Numbered from the stretch's first letter, positions 8,947-17,744 are shown. The stretch is DNA of 64,000 nt from an uncultured Tropicimonas sp. (GCA_947495685.1 CANLZY010000004.1:62001-126000), one strand, 5' to 3'. Program-made: numbers and translations. The notes: a model not told the origin generated them from the letters alone.

Positions 8947-9455
8947 ATGCTGATCTTGCTGCGGAGGGGCTGCTCTCATGACGTCCACGCAGTTGAACCC
9001 GATCCCTGGAAGTCTGAAGAGCTGGCCCGCCGGGATGGCCCCCTCGAATTCGTCACCTTGCATCAGGCCGGGGTCGGTGTCGGGGCGGAAGCAGAGGATA
9101 TGCCTCGGGCGCGAGGATTTAAACAGGATCCTGCCACCCTGTCCATCCAGACATCGATCAACAAATTCACGTCCTCGCGAGATGTCGGCGAAAGCATCAA
9201 GGTCCTCCAAATAGACCGTGCCAGATTCCTGCGGGACCTTGCCCGCCCAGGGGACCCTGTGAAAACCGAGATCGAAGGGGCCGAGATTGCCGTGCGCCCC
9301 CCTGTCTCGACACCCCCGCCAAGCCGGTCATCGGCGCGATGTTCGTTCAGACGCAAGAGGTCGAACTGCCGGAGCTGCGTCCGGATGTCTGTGCACCACG
9401 CAAACGCATCAAGGTCGACGGGAATGATTGGATCACCCTCGTCTGGCCATCGGAC
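8947..9455 (+). pseudogene. FkbM-family methyltransferase remnant (N-terminally truncated, frameshifted)
   Basis: From 8983 the frame reads VHAVEPDPW and later VKTEIEGAEI, which match the acidic ribose-binding strand and the K-x-D/E-IEGAE motif of FkbM O-methyltransferases. At a C6 run (9297-9302) the match moves to the -1 frame and continues as IGAMFVQTQEVELPELRP, typical of the family C-terminus, ending near 9450. One missing base in the C run would restore the frame. The glycine-rich SAM motif that should precede VHAVEP is absent. So the gene lacks its N-terminus and is broken. FkbM genes commonly decorate surface polysaccharides, which fits the location. Confidence 0.7.
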
Positions 9456-9533
9456 TCCCCACAGGCGGGCGTCGCCGGTGGGCGGTTGGTTCTTGACTGG
9501 CTTGCGGCGGAGGACCTGACGCGCAGAGCGGCG

Positions 9534-10442
9534 TCAGCGTTCGGCGCCGAGATGCAGTTCGCCACGACGTTTGGCAAGGGCGATCTGTTTTTGCCGCTCG
9601 CGAAAGCGCATCCGGTCGGAATCGGACAACGCGTCGATGCAATGCGGGCAGGACACGCCAGCCTCGTACGTGGGCGCGGCCATGTCGTCGGGCGAGATCG
9701 GGCGGCGGCAGGCGTGGCACATCTGGTGCGTTCCGCGCTCCAGCCCATGGGTCAGAGAAACCCGCTGGTCGAACACGAAGCACTCGCCGTTCCACTGGCT
9801 GTCTGTTTCGGCAACGTCTTCGAGGTATTTCAAGATGCCACCCTTGAGGTGATAGACGTCCTGTTCGCCCAGCCCCAGCAGGTAGTTCGTCGACTTTTCG
9901 CAACGGATGCCGCCAGTGCAGAACATTGCGATCCGCTTGTTGTGAAAACGGGCCTGGTTCGCCTCCCACCACGCCGGAAAGTCGCGGAAGGTGCGGATGC
10001 CCGGATCGATGGCGCCCTGGAAGGTGCCGATGGCGACTTCGTAGTCGTTGCGCGTATCAATCACCACAACGTCGGGGGCCGAGATCAGCTCGTTCCACTC
10101 TGCCGCATCGACGTAATTGCCAACAGCCGACAGCGGATCGACCTGCGGTTGGCCCATGGTGACGATTTCGCGCTTAAGCTTTACCTTCATACGGCCAAAG
10201 GGCATCGTCTCGGCGCTGCTTTCCTTCCACTCCAGATCGGCACAGCCGGGCAGCGCGCGCAGATGCGCCAGAACCCGCGCAATGCCCGCGGCAGGGCCGG
10301 CAATGGTGCCATTGATGCCCTCGGCGGCAATCAGCAGGCTCCCCTTGACCTGTTCTGCCTCGCACAGCGCGAGCAAAGGCGCCCGCAGGGCAGCGGGGGT
10401 GGAAAATCGGGTGAAGTGATAGAGTGCGGCGACTGTCAACAT
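9534..10442 (-). CDS. trhO: tRNA uridine(34) hydroxylase TrhO (rhodanese-domain, UPF0176)
   Basis: A 302-residue protein from ATG 10442 (MLTVAALYHFT); longer in-frame starts upstream add unlike residues. An N-terminal acylphosphatase-like half (VKGSLLIAAEGINGT) is followed by a rhodanese domain (VVIDTRNDYE near 150; active-site loop MFCTGGIRCEKS). A small Cys-rich C-terminal element (CHACRRP...CPHC) comes last. TrhO adds the oxygen for 5-hydroxyuridine at tRNA position 34, the first step toward cmo5U/mo5U. The length and three-part order match the family. It is divergent from pncA with about 90 bases between starts. Confidence 0.92.
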   Translation of the reverse strand: MLTVAALYHFTRFSTPAALRAPLLALCEAEQVKGSLLIAAEGINGTIAGPAAGIARVLAHLRALPGCADLEWKESSAETMPFGRMKVKLKREIVTMGQPQVDPLSAVGNYVDAAEWNELISAPDVVVIDTRNDYEVAIGTFQGAIDPGIRTFRDFPAWWEANQARFHNKRIAMFCTGGIRCEKSTNYLLGLGEQDVYHLKGGILKYLEDVAETDSQWNGECFVFDQRVSLTHGLERGTHQMCHACRRPISPDDMAAPTYEAGVSCPHCIDALSDSDRMRFRERQKQIALAKRRGELHLGAER

Positions 10443-10531
10443 GCTTGTCACTAGGCCGGATTGCTGGGTCGGGACAAGCCTCCATTGACCCGGCGCGCGT
10501 GCTTGCCTAGCCATGTCGCAGGAGGTGGCCC

Positions 10532-11131
10532 ATGACCCAAGCCCTGATCGTGATCGATGTCCAAAAAGATTTCTGCCCCGGCGGCGCTCTGGCCGTGCCC
10601 GGTGGTGACGAGGTCGTGCCGCTGGTCAATGCCATGCTTGGTGACTTTCCCGTTCGGGTCTTCACCCAGGATTGGCACCCGGCCGGGCATTCGTCATTTG
10701 CCAGCCAGCATCCGGGCAAGGGGCCGTTCGAAATGATCGAAATGCCCTATGGCCCGCAGGTGCTCTGGCCGGACCATTGTGTGCAAGGCTCGGACGGTGC
10801 GCAGTTCCATGGCGACCTGAACACGGACCCGGCGGATCTGATTGTTCGCAAGGGGTTCCGGGGTGAGGTTGACAGCTATTCCGCCTTTTTCGAGAACGAT
10901 CACCGCACGCCGACCGGGTTGGAAGGCTATCTGCGCACGCGTGGGGTGGAGCGCCTGGTGCTGGTTGGCCTGGCGACCGATTTCTGTGTTCACTATTCCG
11001 CCGTGGATGCGGCCCGGCTGGGGTTCGACGTGTCGGTTTGCCTGCCTGCGTGTCGTGCGATAGACCTCGACGGCTCGCTGGCCGCAGCGCTTGAGGCAAT
11101 GCGGGTCGAGGGCGTCTCTGTGACAACATGA
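10532..11131 (+). CDS. pncA: Nicotinamidase
   Basis: A 199-residue isochorismatase-fold amidase that converts nicotinamide to nicotinate in NAD salvage. The catalytic triad is visible as D9 (IVIDVQKDF), K107 (IVRKGF) and C152 (ATDFCVHYSA). The metal site is D47 and H49 (QDWHP) with H82 (WPDHC). A strong AGGAGGTGG ribosome site precedes ATG 10532. Its product is the substrate of the nicotinate phosphoribosyltransferase encoded at 13588, with a sensor kinase gene between them on the same strand. Confidence 0.95.
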   Translation: MTQALIVIDVQKDFCPGGALAVPGGDEVVPLVNAMLGDFPVRVFTQDWHPAGHSSFASQHPGKGPFEMIEMPYGPQVLWPDHCVQGSDGAQFHGDLNTDPADLIVRKGFRGEVDSYSAFFENDHRTPTGLEGYLRTRGVERLVLVGLATDFCVHYSAVDAARLGFDVSVCLPACRAIDLDGSLAAALEAMRVEGVSVTT

Positions 11132-11224
11132 TTTCGGCGTCGTTAATTCGTCCGGAAGAGTTTTTTGCTTTGACTTAACGGAAGGTCCTGGGGTGTCCCG
11201 CGATCTGACCGGACGGAGCAGACC

Positions 11225-13516
11225 ATGGACCCCACGACCGAGGCCGCCGACAGAGCGCTGGATGCTTTCCGCGCAAGCCGCACCGTTGAAGGTCGGTTCT
11301 TGTCCTATTGCCGGGGACGGTCGCGACATTTCTGGACGCGTCAGGCTCTCATTCTCATCTTCGCCCCGCTGTTCTTGATCTTTGCTGACTGGGAATTGAC
11401 CCTCGCGATGGCGTTGACGGTTTTCCTTGGGGAAGCGTTGGATTGCCTTGTGCTCGCACGTCTGGGAGCTTCTCGGAACCTGTCAGACAAACTCCACCTG
11501 GCAATCGGAATAACGACGCTGACGGGTGCAATCCAGGCAGCCACGATCTGCGTCTTCGTTGCGTTCGTGGCGACGATCGGGGGCGAGGAAACGCGGTCCC
11601 TGGCAGGGGCAATCTTTCTTGCTGCGCTACTGGATGCCGCCTTGTTGTACGGCGTGCACCGTGGCGCCGCCGTCGTCCGGATCATTTTGTACCTGCTGGC
11701 CCTGTTCGTATTGTCCCTACAGGGGTGGCTGCATTTCGAGGGAACCGACCGAAAGCTGGTTGCCGATGTCGTGGGCACCATCCTGCTGCTATATGTTGGC
11801 TGGTCGGTCATTCGCCATGATCAGAAATATCGCAACCGCAGGAGCGCGGCCCAGCTCGCGCTGCTTGAGGGGACGCGGACCCTGGCCCACACGAATGACG
11901 CGCTGGAGCAATCCCGCCAGACAACCAAGCGGCTTGCGATGGTCGCGGAGCGGGCAAACGACAGCGTCATCATCACCGATGCGGATGGAAATATCACCTG
12001 GGTGAACCGGGCGTTCACCCGAGCGACGGGGTACTCGTTTTCCGAGGTGGTCGGGCGCAGTGTGGATCTGCTTGACGGGCCGCAAACCCAGAAAGACGCC
12101 AGCGCAAGGCTGGTCGCGGCACGTCGGGATCAGCGGCCCATCCGGCTTGAGATCATCAACCACCGCAAGGACGGCGCGCCGATCTGGGTCGAGGTCAGCA
12201 TGACGCCGGTGTTTGGCGAACACGGCGAGCTGATGAACATGGTGAGCGTAGAGCGTGACATCAGCGAGGCCAAGGAGAGGGAACATGCACTCGCCGAGGC
12301 CCGCCGCGTGGCGGAGGATGCGGTTCGGGCCCGGCACACGTTCCTGGCGACCATGAGCCACGAAATCCGCACGCCGATGAACGGTGTGATCGGGATGGCC
12401 GACCTGCTGCTCGATACGGATCTCGATCCGATGCAGCGATCCTGTGTCCGCACCATCAATTCGTCGGGCGAGGCGCTGCTGGCAATCATCAACGATATCC
12501 TCGACTTCTCCAAACTCGGCGCGGGTGGTGTCGAGATTGCCTCCGAGCCGTTTTCTCCCCGCGCCTGTTTCCAGGGAGTCATGGATCTCGTGCAGCCTCT
12601 GGCCGAGACCAAGGACCTCGAGCTGCACCTGGTGCTTCCCGCCAGCTTGCCAGAATGGGTTCGCGGCGATCAGGGGCGGCTTCGGCAGGTCCTGCTCAAT
12701 CTGCTGGGCAACGCCATCAAGTTCACCGAACGCGGATCCGTGCGGGTCGAGGTTGCGATCCGGCTGGACGGCGACGATTGCCACCTGATGATGTCGGTGC
12801 GCGATACCGGCATCGGCATTGCGCCCGAACAACTGGAAAGGGTGTTCGACTTTTTCACCCAGGCCGATGCCACCGTGGCCGAGCGATTTGGCGGAACCGG
12901 TCTTGGCCTGTCCATCTCCAAGGCTCTGGTCGAAGCCATGGGCGGCGAAATCTCCGCAGCCTCCAGGCCGGGGGAGGGCGCCGTCTTTCACGTCTCGGTG
13001 ACGCTTCCCCTGGCCAGCGTGGCCGCGTCGGGAACCGGCGACCCGGAGGGGAAGCTGGCTCATTCGCGTCTCGTGGAGCGTCTGAGCGGCCTGCGGATGC
13101 TGATTGCCGAGGACAACCGAACCAACACCCTGTTGCTGGAACGAATGTTGGCAGCGACGGGCGCGCAGCTTTCCTTTGCCATGAACGGCCGAGAGGCGAT
13201 CGATCTGTTTCGCGAGCATGCGCCTGTTGTCGTGCTGATGGATGTGCACATGCCGATCCTCGATGGGCTGGAGGCGACCCGGGAAATTCGTCGGCTTGAA
13301 GCAACCGCGGGCCTTGGGGCAACGCCGATCATTGCCATTACCGCCAATGCCTTTCCCGAAGATCGGGACCTGTGCAAGGAGGCGGGCATGACCGATTTCG
13401 TGACCAAGCCGTTCCGGAAGCTCGAACTGTTTGCGGCGATCCGGGCCTGCCTGGATGCCGAAAGCCAGGAGAGCGTCGGGCCGCCTCGGGATGAGCCTCG
13501 GCGAAAGATCGGCTGA
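11225..13516 (+). CDS. Membrane-bound hybrid sensor histidine kinase with PAS and receiver domains
   Basis: A 763-residue protein. A short cytoplasmic N-terminus leads to a membrane region of about six hydrophobic segments (about 38-195) with little periplasmic loop. Next come a PAS domain (about 235-345, VIITDADGNITWVNRA) and a HisKA domain with phospho-acceptor H379 (ATMSHEIRTP). The HATPase domain shows N-box LGNAIKFT, G1 DTGIGI and G2 GGTGLGLS. A C-terminal receiver has D673 as phospho-acceptor (VLMDVHMP), the AEDN acidic pair and the TKPF lysine. No partner regulator is adjacent, so output probably goes to a distant phosphotransferase. GGAG lies 7 bases before ATG. Its place between pncA and pncB is notable. 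Confidence 0.9.
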   Translation: MDPTTEAADRALDAFRASRTVEGRFLSYCRGRSRHFWTRQALILIFAPLFLIFADWELTLAMALTVFLGEALDCLVLARLGASRNLSDKLHLAIGITTLTGAIQAATICVFVAFVATIGGEETRSLAGAIFLAALLDAALLYGVHRGAAVVRIILYLLALFVLSLQGWLHFEGTDRKLVADVVGTILLLYVGWSVIRHDQKYRNRRSAAQLALLEGTRTLAHTNDALEQSRQTTKRLAMVAERANDSVIITDADGNITWVNRAFTRATGYSFSEVVGRSVDLLDGPQTQKDASARLVAARRDQRPIRLEIINHRKDGAPIWVEVSMTPVFGEHGELMNMVSVERDISEAKEREHALAEARRVAEDAVRARHTFLATMSHEIRTPMNGVIGMADLLLDTDLDPMQRSCVRTINSSGEALLAIINDILDFSKLGAGGVEIASEPFSPRACFQGVMDLVQPLAETKDLELHLVLPASLPEWVRGDQGRLRQVLLNLLGNAIKFTERGSVRVEVAIRLDGDDCHLMMSVRDTGIGIAPEQLERVFDFFTQADATVAERFGGTGLGLSISKALVEAMGGEISAASRPGEGAVFHVSVTLPLASVAASGTGDPEGKLAHSRLVERLSGLRMLIAEDNRTNTLLLERMLAATGAQLSFAMNGREAIDLFREHAPVVVLMDVHMPILDGLEATREIRRLEATAGLGATPIIAITANAFPEDRDLCKEAGMTDFVTKPFRKLELFAAIRACLDAESQESVGPPRDEPRRKIG

Positions 13517-13587
13517 CGCTCTCCCCCTTTTCTTCGTTGTCCCGGACAGATAGCTTGAACCGTGCTGCACTCAGGAAGGGCCGGTTC

Positions 13588-14880
13588 ATGGTCGATATCG
13601 CCACGCGTGTCTGGAATCACAAATGGAAGATCGATCCGATCGTCCGATCCATGATCGATACGGACTTCTACAAGCTTCTCATGTGTCAATCTGTGTTTCG
13701 GTACAAACCGGAGGCCCGTGTCACGTTCTCGCTGATCAACCGGAGCAAGGACATCCGCCTGGCAGAGCTGATCGACGAGGTCGAATTGCGCGAACATCTC
13801 GATTACATCCGCTCGCTCTCCCTGAGCCGTGGCGAAAGCACCTGGCTGCGCGGCAACACGTTCTACGGAAAACGCCAGATGTTCCGCCCCGATTTCATGG
13901 AGTGGTTCGAGAACATGCGTTTGCCCGACTATCATCTCGAAAAGCGGGACGGACAGTACGAACTGACGTTTGAAGGCACTTGGCCCGAGGTCATGTTGTG
14001 GGAGATCCCGGCCCTGACCGTGCTGATGGAGCTGCGCGGGCGGTCGGTGCTGAACCGAATGGAACGGTTTGAGCTTCAGGTTCTCTATGCCCGTGCGATG
14101 ACCCAACTCTGGGAAAAGGTGGAACAGCTGCGCAAGGTTCCGGAGCTGCGGATCGCGGATTTCGGCACGCGCCGGAGGCACTCGTTCCTGTGGCAGGACT
14201 GGTGCGTGCAGGCCATGATCGAAGGCCTGGGAAAGTCATTTATCGGCACGTCAAACTGTCTGATCGCCATGCGCCAGGAAGTCGAAGCGATCGGGACCAA
14301 CGCGCACGAACTGCCGATGGTCTATGCCGCCCTTGCCAAGAACGACGCGGAACTGGCGCAGGCGCCTTACCAGGTGCTGGAGGATTGGCAGGAAGAACAC
14401 GACGGCAACCTGCGGATCATCCTGCCCGACACCTACGGCACCGAGGGATTTCTGCGAAAGGCACCGCACTGGTTGGCTGGCTGGACCGGGATCCGGATCG
14501 ACAGCGGTGACCCGGCAACCGGGGCCGAGAGCGCCATCGCATGGTGGAAGTCCCGCGGCGAGGACCCTCGCCGCAAGCTGGTGATCTTTTCGGACGGGCT
14601 GGACGTGGACAAGATCCTTGAACTGCACAAGCAATTCGATGGGCGGGTGCGGGTCAGCTTTGGCTGGGGTACGTTGCTGACCAACGACTTCCGAGGCTTG
14701 GTCCCGGATGATGCGCTTCGTCCGTTTTCGCTTGTCTGCAAGGCGGTCGCTGTCGATGGGCACCCGACGGTCAAACTGTCGGACAATCCGAACAAGTCGA
14801 TGGGGCCGGCGGACCAGGTCGCTCGCTACAAGCGGGTCTTCGGAGTCGGCGAACAGCAGGCGATGGAGGTCGTTGTCTGA
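13588..14880 (+). CDS. pncB: Nicotinate phosphoribosyltransferase
   Basis: A 430-residue protein; I chose ATG 13588 because AGGAAGG lies just upstream and the next segment matches the family N-terminus (MIDTDFYKLLMCQ). It condenses nicotinate with PRPP to nicotinate mononucleotide, using ATP. Family marks are the RSxLNRMERFEL region, the catalytic His in FGTRRRHSFLWQ, FIGTSNCLIA and the C-terminal IRIDSGDP and FSDGLDVDKI phosphate-binding strands. Together with pncA it makes a nicotinamide-to-NAMN salvage route. It converges on the kinase-like gene at 14884 with a three-base gap. Confidence 0.95.
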   Translation: MVDIATRVWNHKWKIDPIVRSMIDTDFYKLLMCQSVFRYKPEARVTFSLINRSKDIRLAELIDEVELREHLDYIRSLSLSRGESTWLRGNTFYGKRQMFRPDFMEWFENMRLPDYHLEKRDGQYELTFEGTWPEVMLWEIPALTVLMELRGRSVLNRMERFELQVLYARAMTQLWEKVEQLRKVPELRIADFGTRRRHSFLWQDWCVQAMIEGLGKSFIGTSNCLIAMRQEVEAIGTNAHELPMVYAALAKNDAELAQAPYQVLEDWQEEHDGNLRIILPDTYGTEGFLRKAPHWLAGWTGIRIDSGDPATGAESAIAWWKSRGEDPRRKLVIFSDGLDVDKILELHKQFDGRVRVSFGWGTLLTNDFRGLVPDDALRPFSLVCKAVAVDGHPTVKLSDNPNKSMGPADQVARYKRVFGVGEQQAMEVVV

Positions 14881-14883
14881 GAC

Positions 14884-15822
14884 CTAGCTAGCCAGGTACA
14901 ACCGGGCCGCCGACAAGGCGCGCTCGGCATAGTGGCGCAAGCGCGGGTCTCCCGAGGGAACGCGGGGCACGACCCAGCCAGCGGTGGCCATGCCCCGAAG
15001 CGCCGTGAACACGCCGATATGTGCAAGGGTGTCGCCGCTCTCCGGTCGCGCCTCAAGGTACCCGGCGCCGAGCGCAGCCTGAAGGACGGGCAGTCGCGGC
15101 GAGGCGACTGACTGGACAAGAGCCGTGGCCAAATCATACCCGCGATAGCCCCAACCGCTGTCGTCGAAATCGATCAGCCACAGGCGCGCGCCGTCATCCA
15201 GCACGTTTTCGGCCAGCGGGTCGGCGTGTATCAAGCCGACATCGGGATGTGGAATCCGTGACAGGTCCCGCTGCGCGGTTTCTCGCACGTCTTGCAAGAA
15301 CGCTGCTTCGGGTCGCGTCAGGGCGGGATTGTCGTCGAACAGACCCCATCGTGGCGCCGCGCCTGTCAGGTCGGTGGCTTTCCAGGTGCGACGCGGCACC
15401 GGGCACAACCCGATGCGGTCTGCTGCGGCGTGAAGGGACCCGAGGCATTGGCCAAGCCGGTGGTACAGGCGTTCCGAGGGGGCTGGTGCGTCGGCAATCG
15501 GGGTGGCGTCGATCCAACGAACGACGGAGGCCGCCCGCCCACCCATCACGGTCTCGACCAACCGCCCGTGCACAGACCGAAGTGGCTCGGGACAGGCGAT
15601 ACCAGCCGCTGCCAGGGCGTCGGTCCAGGCGAGTTCAGTCTCGATCGCAGCCATGTCGAGGTATCCGGGGCGATGCAGCCGAATCGCGACCGTTTCCCCC
15701 TGCCGGAGCCGCGCCCGAAAAACGGCATTCTCCCGTTCGGCAACGAGCACTGGAGGCGCGTCACAGCCGCCCCAGAGGTCAGCGGCAGCCAAGGCGAGAT
15801 CGACAGTCGATTGCCGCGTCAC
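14884..15822 (-). CDS. APH-fold kinase, hydroxylysine-kinase-like phosphotransferase
   Basis: A 312-residue aminoglycoside-phosphotransferase-fold protein. The catalytic loop is GLIHADPLAENVL, the variant of HxDxxxxN seen in this family. The metal motif is LIDFDDSGWGYRGYDLA, and an upstream AIRLHRPGY region supplies the ATP-anchoring Arg/Lys. It starts with GTG 15822, overlapping the stop of the phospho-lyase-like gene by GTGA, so the two proteins are made together. In animals the same pairing is hydroxylysine kinase with a PLP phospho-lyase, and in bacteria related domains are often fused. I infer it phosphorylates a hydroxylated amine or amino acid that the neighbour then cleaves. Homoserine-kinase-like or choline-kinase-like activity is the alternative. 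Confidence 0.75.
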   Translation of the reverse strand: MTRQSTVDLALAAADLWGGCDAPPVLVAERENAVFRARLRQGETVAIRLHRPGYLDMAAIETELAWTDALAAAGIACPEPLRSVHGRLVETVMGGRAASVVRWIDATPIADAPAPSERLYHRLGQCLGSLHAAADRIGLCPVPRRTWKATDLTGAAPRWGLFDDNPALTRPEAAFLQDVRETAQRDLSRIPHPDVGLIHADPLAENVLDDGARLWLIDFDDSGWGYRGYDLATALVQSVASPRLPVLQAALGAGYLEARPESGDTLAHIGVFTALRGMATAGWVVPRVPSGDPRLRHYAERALSAARLYLAS

Positions 15823-17087
15823 GCCGCCATCCCGGCAAGAACATCCGCCAGCGTGCCGACAGCCTGTTCTGCATTGTCGCGGGAAAATGGCATTGGCGGT
15901 CGCATTTTCAGGATGTTCATGTGGCGCCCGATTCGGTTGAGCAGGACACCCCGTTCCCGCATTTTTTCGACCACCTCGGCGGCAAAGGCGGTTGCCGGCG
16001 CCTCGCTGTCGGGGTCAATGAATTCGACCCCGAAAAACAATCCTTGTCCGCGACATTCCGCGATCATGGGGTGGGACAGTTGCTGCATCAGGTCCAGCGC
16101 GTGGTTCCCGACGGTGCGGGCATTGTCGATCAGCCCCTCGTCCTCCAGCACCTCAAGTGTCGCGAGCGCTGCCGCTGCCGAGACGGGATTGCCGCCGAAG
16201 GTGTTGAAGTACCCGAAGGCTTTTCGGAACGCGGCCATCACGTCGGGTCGGCAGACGACGGCGGCGACCGGGTGGCCGTTGGCCATCGGTTTGCCCAAGG
16301 TGACCACGTCCGGCGCGATCCCCAGAACCTCGTGGCCCCACCACGCGGTTCCCAATCGGCCGAACCCGGGTTGCACCTCGTCGCACAGGATCAGCCCACC
16401 GGCCTTGCGCACCGCCAGCACGGTCGGGTCGAGGAAACCCCGTTCCAGCACCGGAAGCCCCTCCATGGTGAAGGCCGGGCACAACATCAGCCCGGCAAAC
16501 CCGTGGCCCGAGGCTTCGAGGTCGGCAATGGCGGCTCGCACGTTGGCGGCAAAGCTCTCGGCCTGCGCGGCGCGGCTGCCGCCCAACGGGTGCAGGCTGT
16601 CGGGGGCGGGCACCAGGCGTATGTGATCCGGATAGCCGCCGATCGGCGGGCGCCGGGTCGACAATTGGCTGACGGCCTTGGTGTTGCCGTGATAGGTATT
16701 GTCGGTGGCGATGATCCCGGTGCGTCCGGTCACCGCTTCGGCCATCCGCAACGCGATGTCGTTGGCTTCCGAGCCGGTGCAGACCATGATCATCTGGCTC
16801 AGGCCGTGGCCCATCCGGGCGGTCAACCGTTCCGCGTAATCCATAACGCCTTCGTGCAGGTACCGGGTATGGGTGTTCAGGCGGGCGGCCTGCCGCGCGA
16901 TGGCCTCGACGACCCTGGGGTGGCAATGTCCGACGTGCGGAACGTTGTTGTAACAGTCCAGAAAGCGCTGCCCGTGGGAATCCCAGAGCCAGACGCCCTC
17001 GCCACGCACGATGTGCACCGGATCGCGGTAAAAGGTCGGGACGTTCTCGCCCAACAGCCGGCGGCGTCGCTCCATCAGGCGTTCCAC
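15819..17087 (-). CDS. Class III PLP enzyme, ethanolamine-phosphate / phosphohydroxylysine phospho-lyase-like
   Basis: About 422 residues from GTG 17087, chosen because AGGAG sits 8 bases upstream inside the end of arfB; ATG 17075 is the alternative. The class III aminotransferase fold shows CTGSEANDIALRMA, TYHGNT, the ILCDEVQPGFGR region (PLP Asp) and TLGKPMANGHP (Schiff-base Lys). The N-terminal LDCYNNVPHVGHCHP block closely resembles the vertebrate AGXT2L phospho-lyases, which remove phosphate and ammonia from phosphoethanolamine or phosphohydroxylysine. Its overlap with an APH-type kinase gene supports that reading over plain transamination. The exact substrate remains unproven. It is translationally coupled to the kinase downstream. 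Confidence 0.78.
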   Translation of the reverse strand: MERLMERRRRLLGENVPTFYRDPVHIVRGEGVWLWDSHGQRFLDCYNNVPHVGHCHPRVVEAIARQAARLNTHTRYLHEGVMDYAERLTARMGHGLSQMIMVCTGSEANDIALRMAEAVTGRTGIIATDNTYHGNTKAVSQLSTRRPPIGGYPDHIRLVPAPDSLHPLGGSRAAQAESFAANVRAAIADLEASGHGFAGLMLCPAFTMEGLPVLERGFLDPTVLAVRKAGGLILCDEVQPGFGRLGTAWWGHEVLGIAPDVVTLGKPMANGHPVAAVVCRPDVMAAFRKAFGYFNTFGGNPVSAAAALATLEVLEDEGLIDNARTVGNHALDLMQQLSHPMIAECRGQGLFFGVEFIDPDSEAPATAFAAEVVEKMRERGVLLNRIGRHMNILKMRPPMPFSRDNAEQAVGTLADVLAGMAA

Positions 17088-17092
17088 GTGGC

Positions 17093-17515
17093 TCACTCCT
17101 CTCCGGTGACCTTGCCGCGCGTTGCCTTGACACCGCTGCGGCGGGTCTTGGCGTCGAGGCGACGCCGTTTTGACCCGAGAGTGGGGCGGGTGGCGATACG
17201 GCGCTTGGGAGTATGGGTGGCCTGGAGAATCAGCTCGGCGAGCCGTTCGCGGGCGATCTCGCGGTTCCGGGCCTGGCTTCGGGTATCTTCGACCCGCAGG
17301 ATCAAGGCGCCCTCGCTGGTCCACTTTCGACCCGCGAGACGTTTCAGGCGCGCCTTGACCGGGCCGGACAGGTTGGGGCTGCGCGCGGCCTCGAACCGCA
17401 ATTCCACTGCCGTTGACACCTTGTTGACGTTCTGCCCACCCGGCCCCGAAGAGCGCGTGAACTGCTCTGTTACCTCCCAGTCCTCGATCGTGATGTCGTC
17501 GTTGACCTGTATCAT
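17093..17515 (-). CDS. arfB: Alternative ribosome-rescue factor / peptidyl-tRNA hydrolase ArfB (YaeJ)
   Basis: A 140-residue protein from ATG 17515 (MIQVNDDITIEDW). The release-factor GGQ motif is RSSGPGGQNVNKV near residue 23, followed by family residues such as ALILRVEDTRSQARN. The Arg/Lys-rich C-terminal tail (about 105-140) is what ArfB threads into the empty mRNA channel of stalled ribosomes. It hydrolyses peptidyl-tRNA on non-stop complexes. Its 3' end contains the ribosome site of the phospho-lyase gene. Upstream, 68 bases before the ATG, is a strong intrinsic terminator belonging to a structured leader RNA, which suggests attenuation. Confidence 0.93.
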   Translation of the reverse strand: MIQVNDDITIEDWEVTEQFTRSSGPGGQNVNKVSTAVELRFEAARSPNLSGPVKARLKRLAGRKWTSEGALILRVEDTRSQARNREIARERLAELILQATHTPKRRIATRPTLGSKRRRLDAKTRRSGVKATRGKVTGEE

Positions 17516-17582
17516 GGCCCCGGCCTCGTTTCGTTGCGGACCCTGCATAGGCCGGAAACGGGCGGTTTCGCCAGACAAAAGG

Positions 17583-17619
17583 TCAAAATGAAAGGGCCGC
17601 CCCTTGCGGAGCGACCCTT
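17583..17619 (-). terminator. Rho-independent terminator before arfB
   Basis: On the minus strand AAGGGTCGCTCC pairs with GGGGCGGCCCTT over 12 bp (G-U pairs included) around a GCAA tetraloop, and TCATTTTG follows. The strong stem, GNRA loop and following T-rich stretch make a convincing intrinsic terminator. It sits between the short leader frame and arfB. Confidence 0.8.
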
Positions 17620-17687
17620 CGAGTTCATGGAGGTGAGGTCTCTTGGACCCATAAGTCCTTCGGGAGGCATATGCCTCAAGGGCTGCC

Positions 17688-17744
17688 TTATCGGCGCGCC
17701 GTCCCGATTAGTTTGATACCTCGCTCCAGCATGACTCTCGACAC
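17688..17744 (-). CDS. Putative 18-residue leader peptide
   Basis: GTG start with AAAGGAGG at 6-base spacing, ending in TAA; the peptide reads MSRVMLERGIKLIGTARR. The ribosome site is the best in the neighbourhood, which argues that the frame is translated even though it is short. The peptide ends in two Arg residues just before the stop and overlaps the first hairpins of the leader RNA, as in attenuator peptides. It is not a known leader that I can name. Independent micropeptide function is the alternative. Confidence 0.5.
   Translation of the reverse strand: MSRVMLERGIKLIGTARR

Noticed and set aside
11789-13570. 593-codon open frame antisense to the membrane hybrid kinase
   Set aside because: The opposite strand encodes a complete kinase with all motifs. 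The antisense translation has no domain and no ribosome site.
15021-17591. 856-codon open frame on the plus strand over the kinase, phospho-lyase and arfB genes
   Set aside because: Three motif-bearing genes with coupled starts lie on the minus strand; this frame is their shadow.
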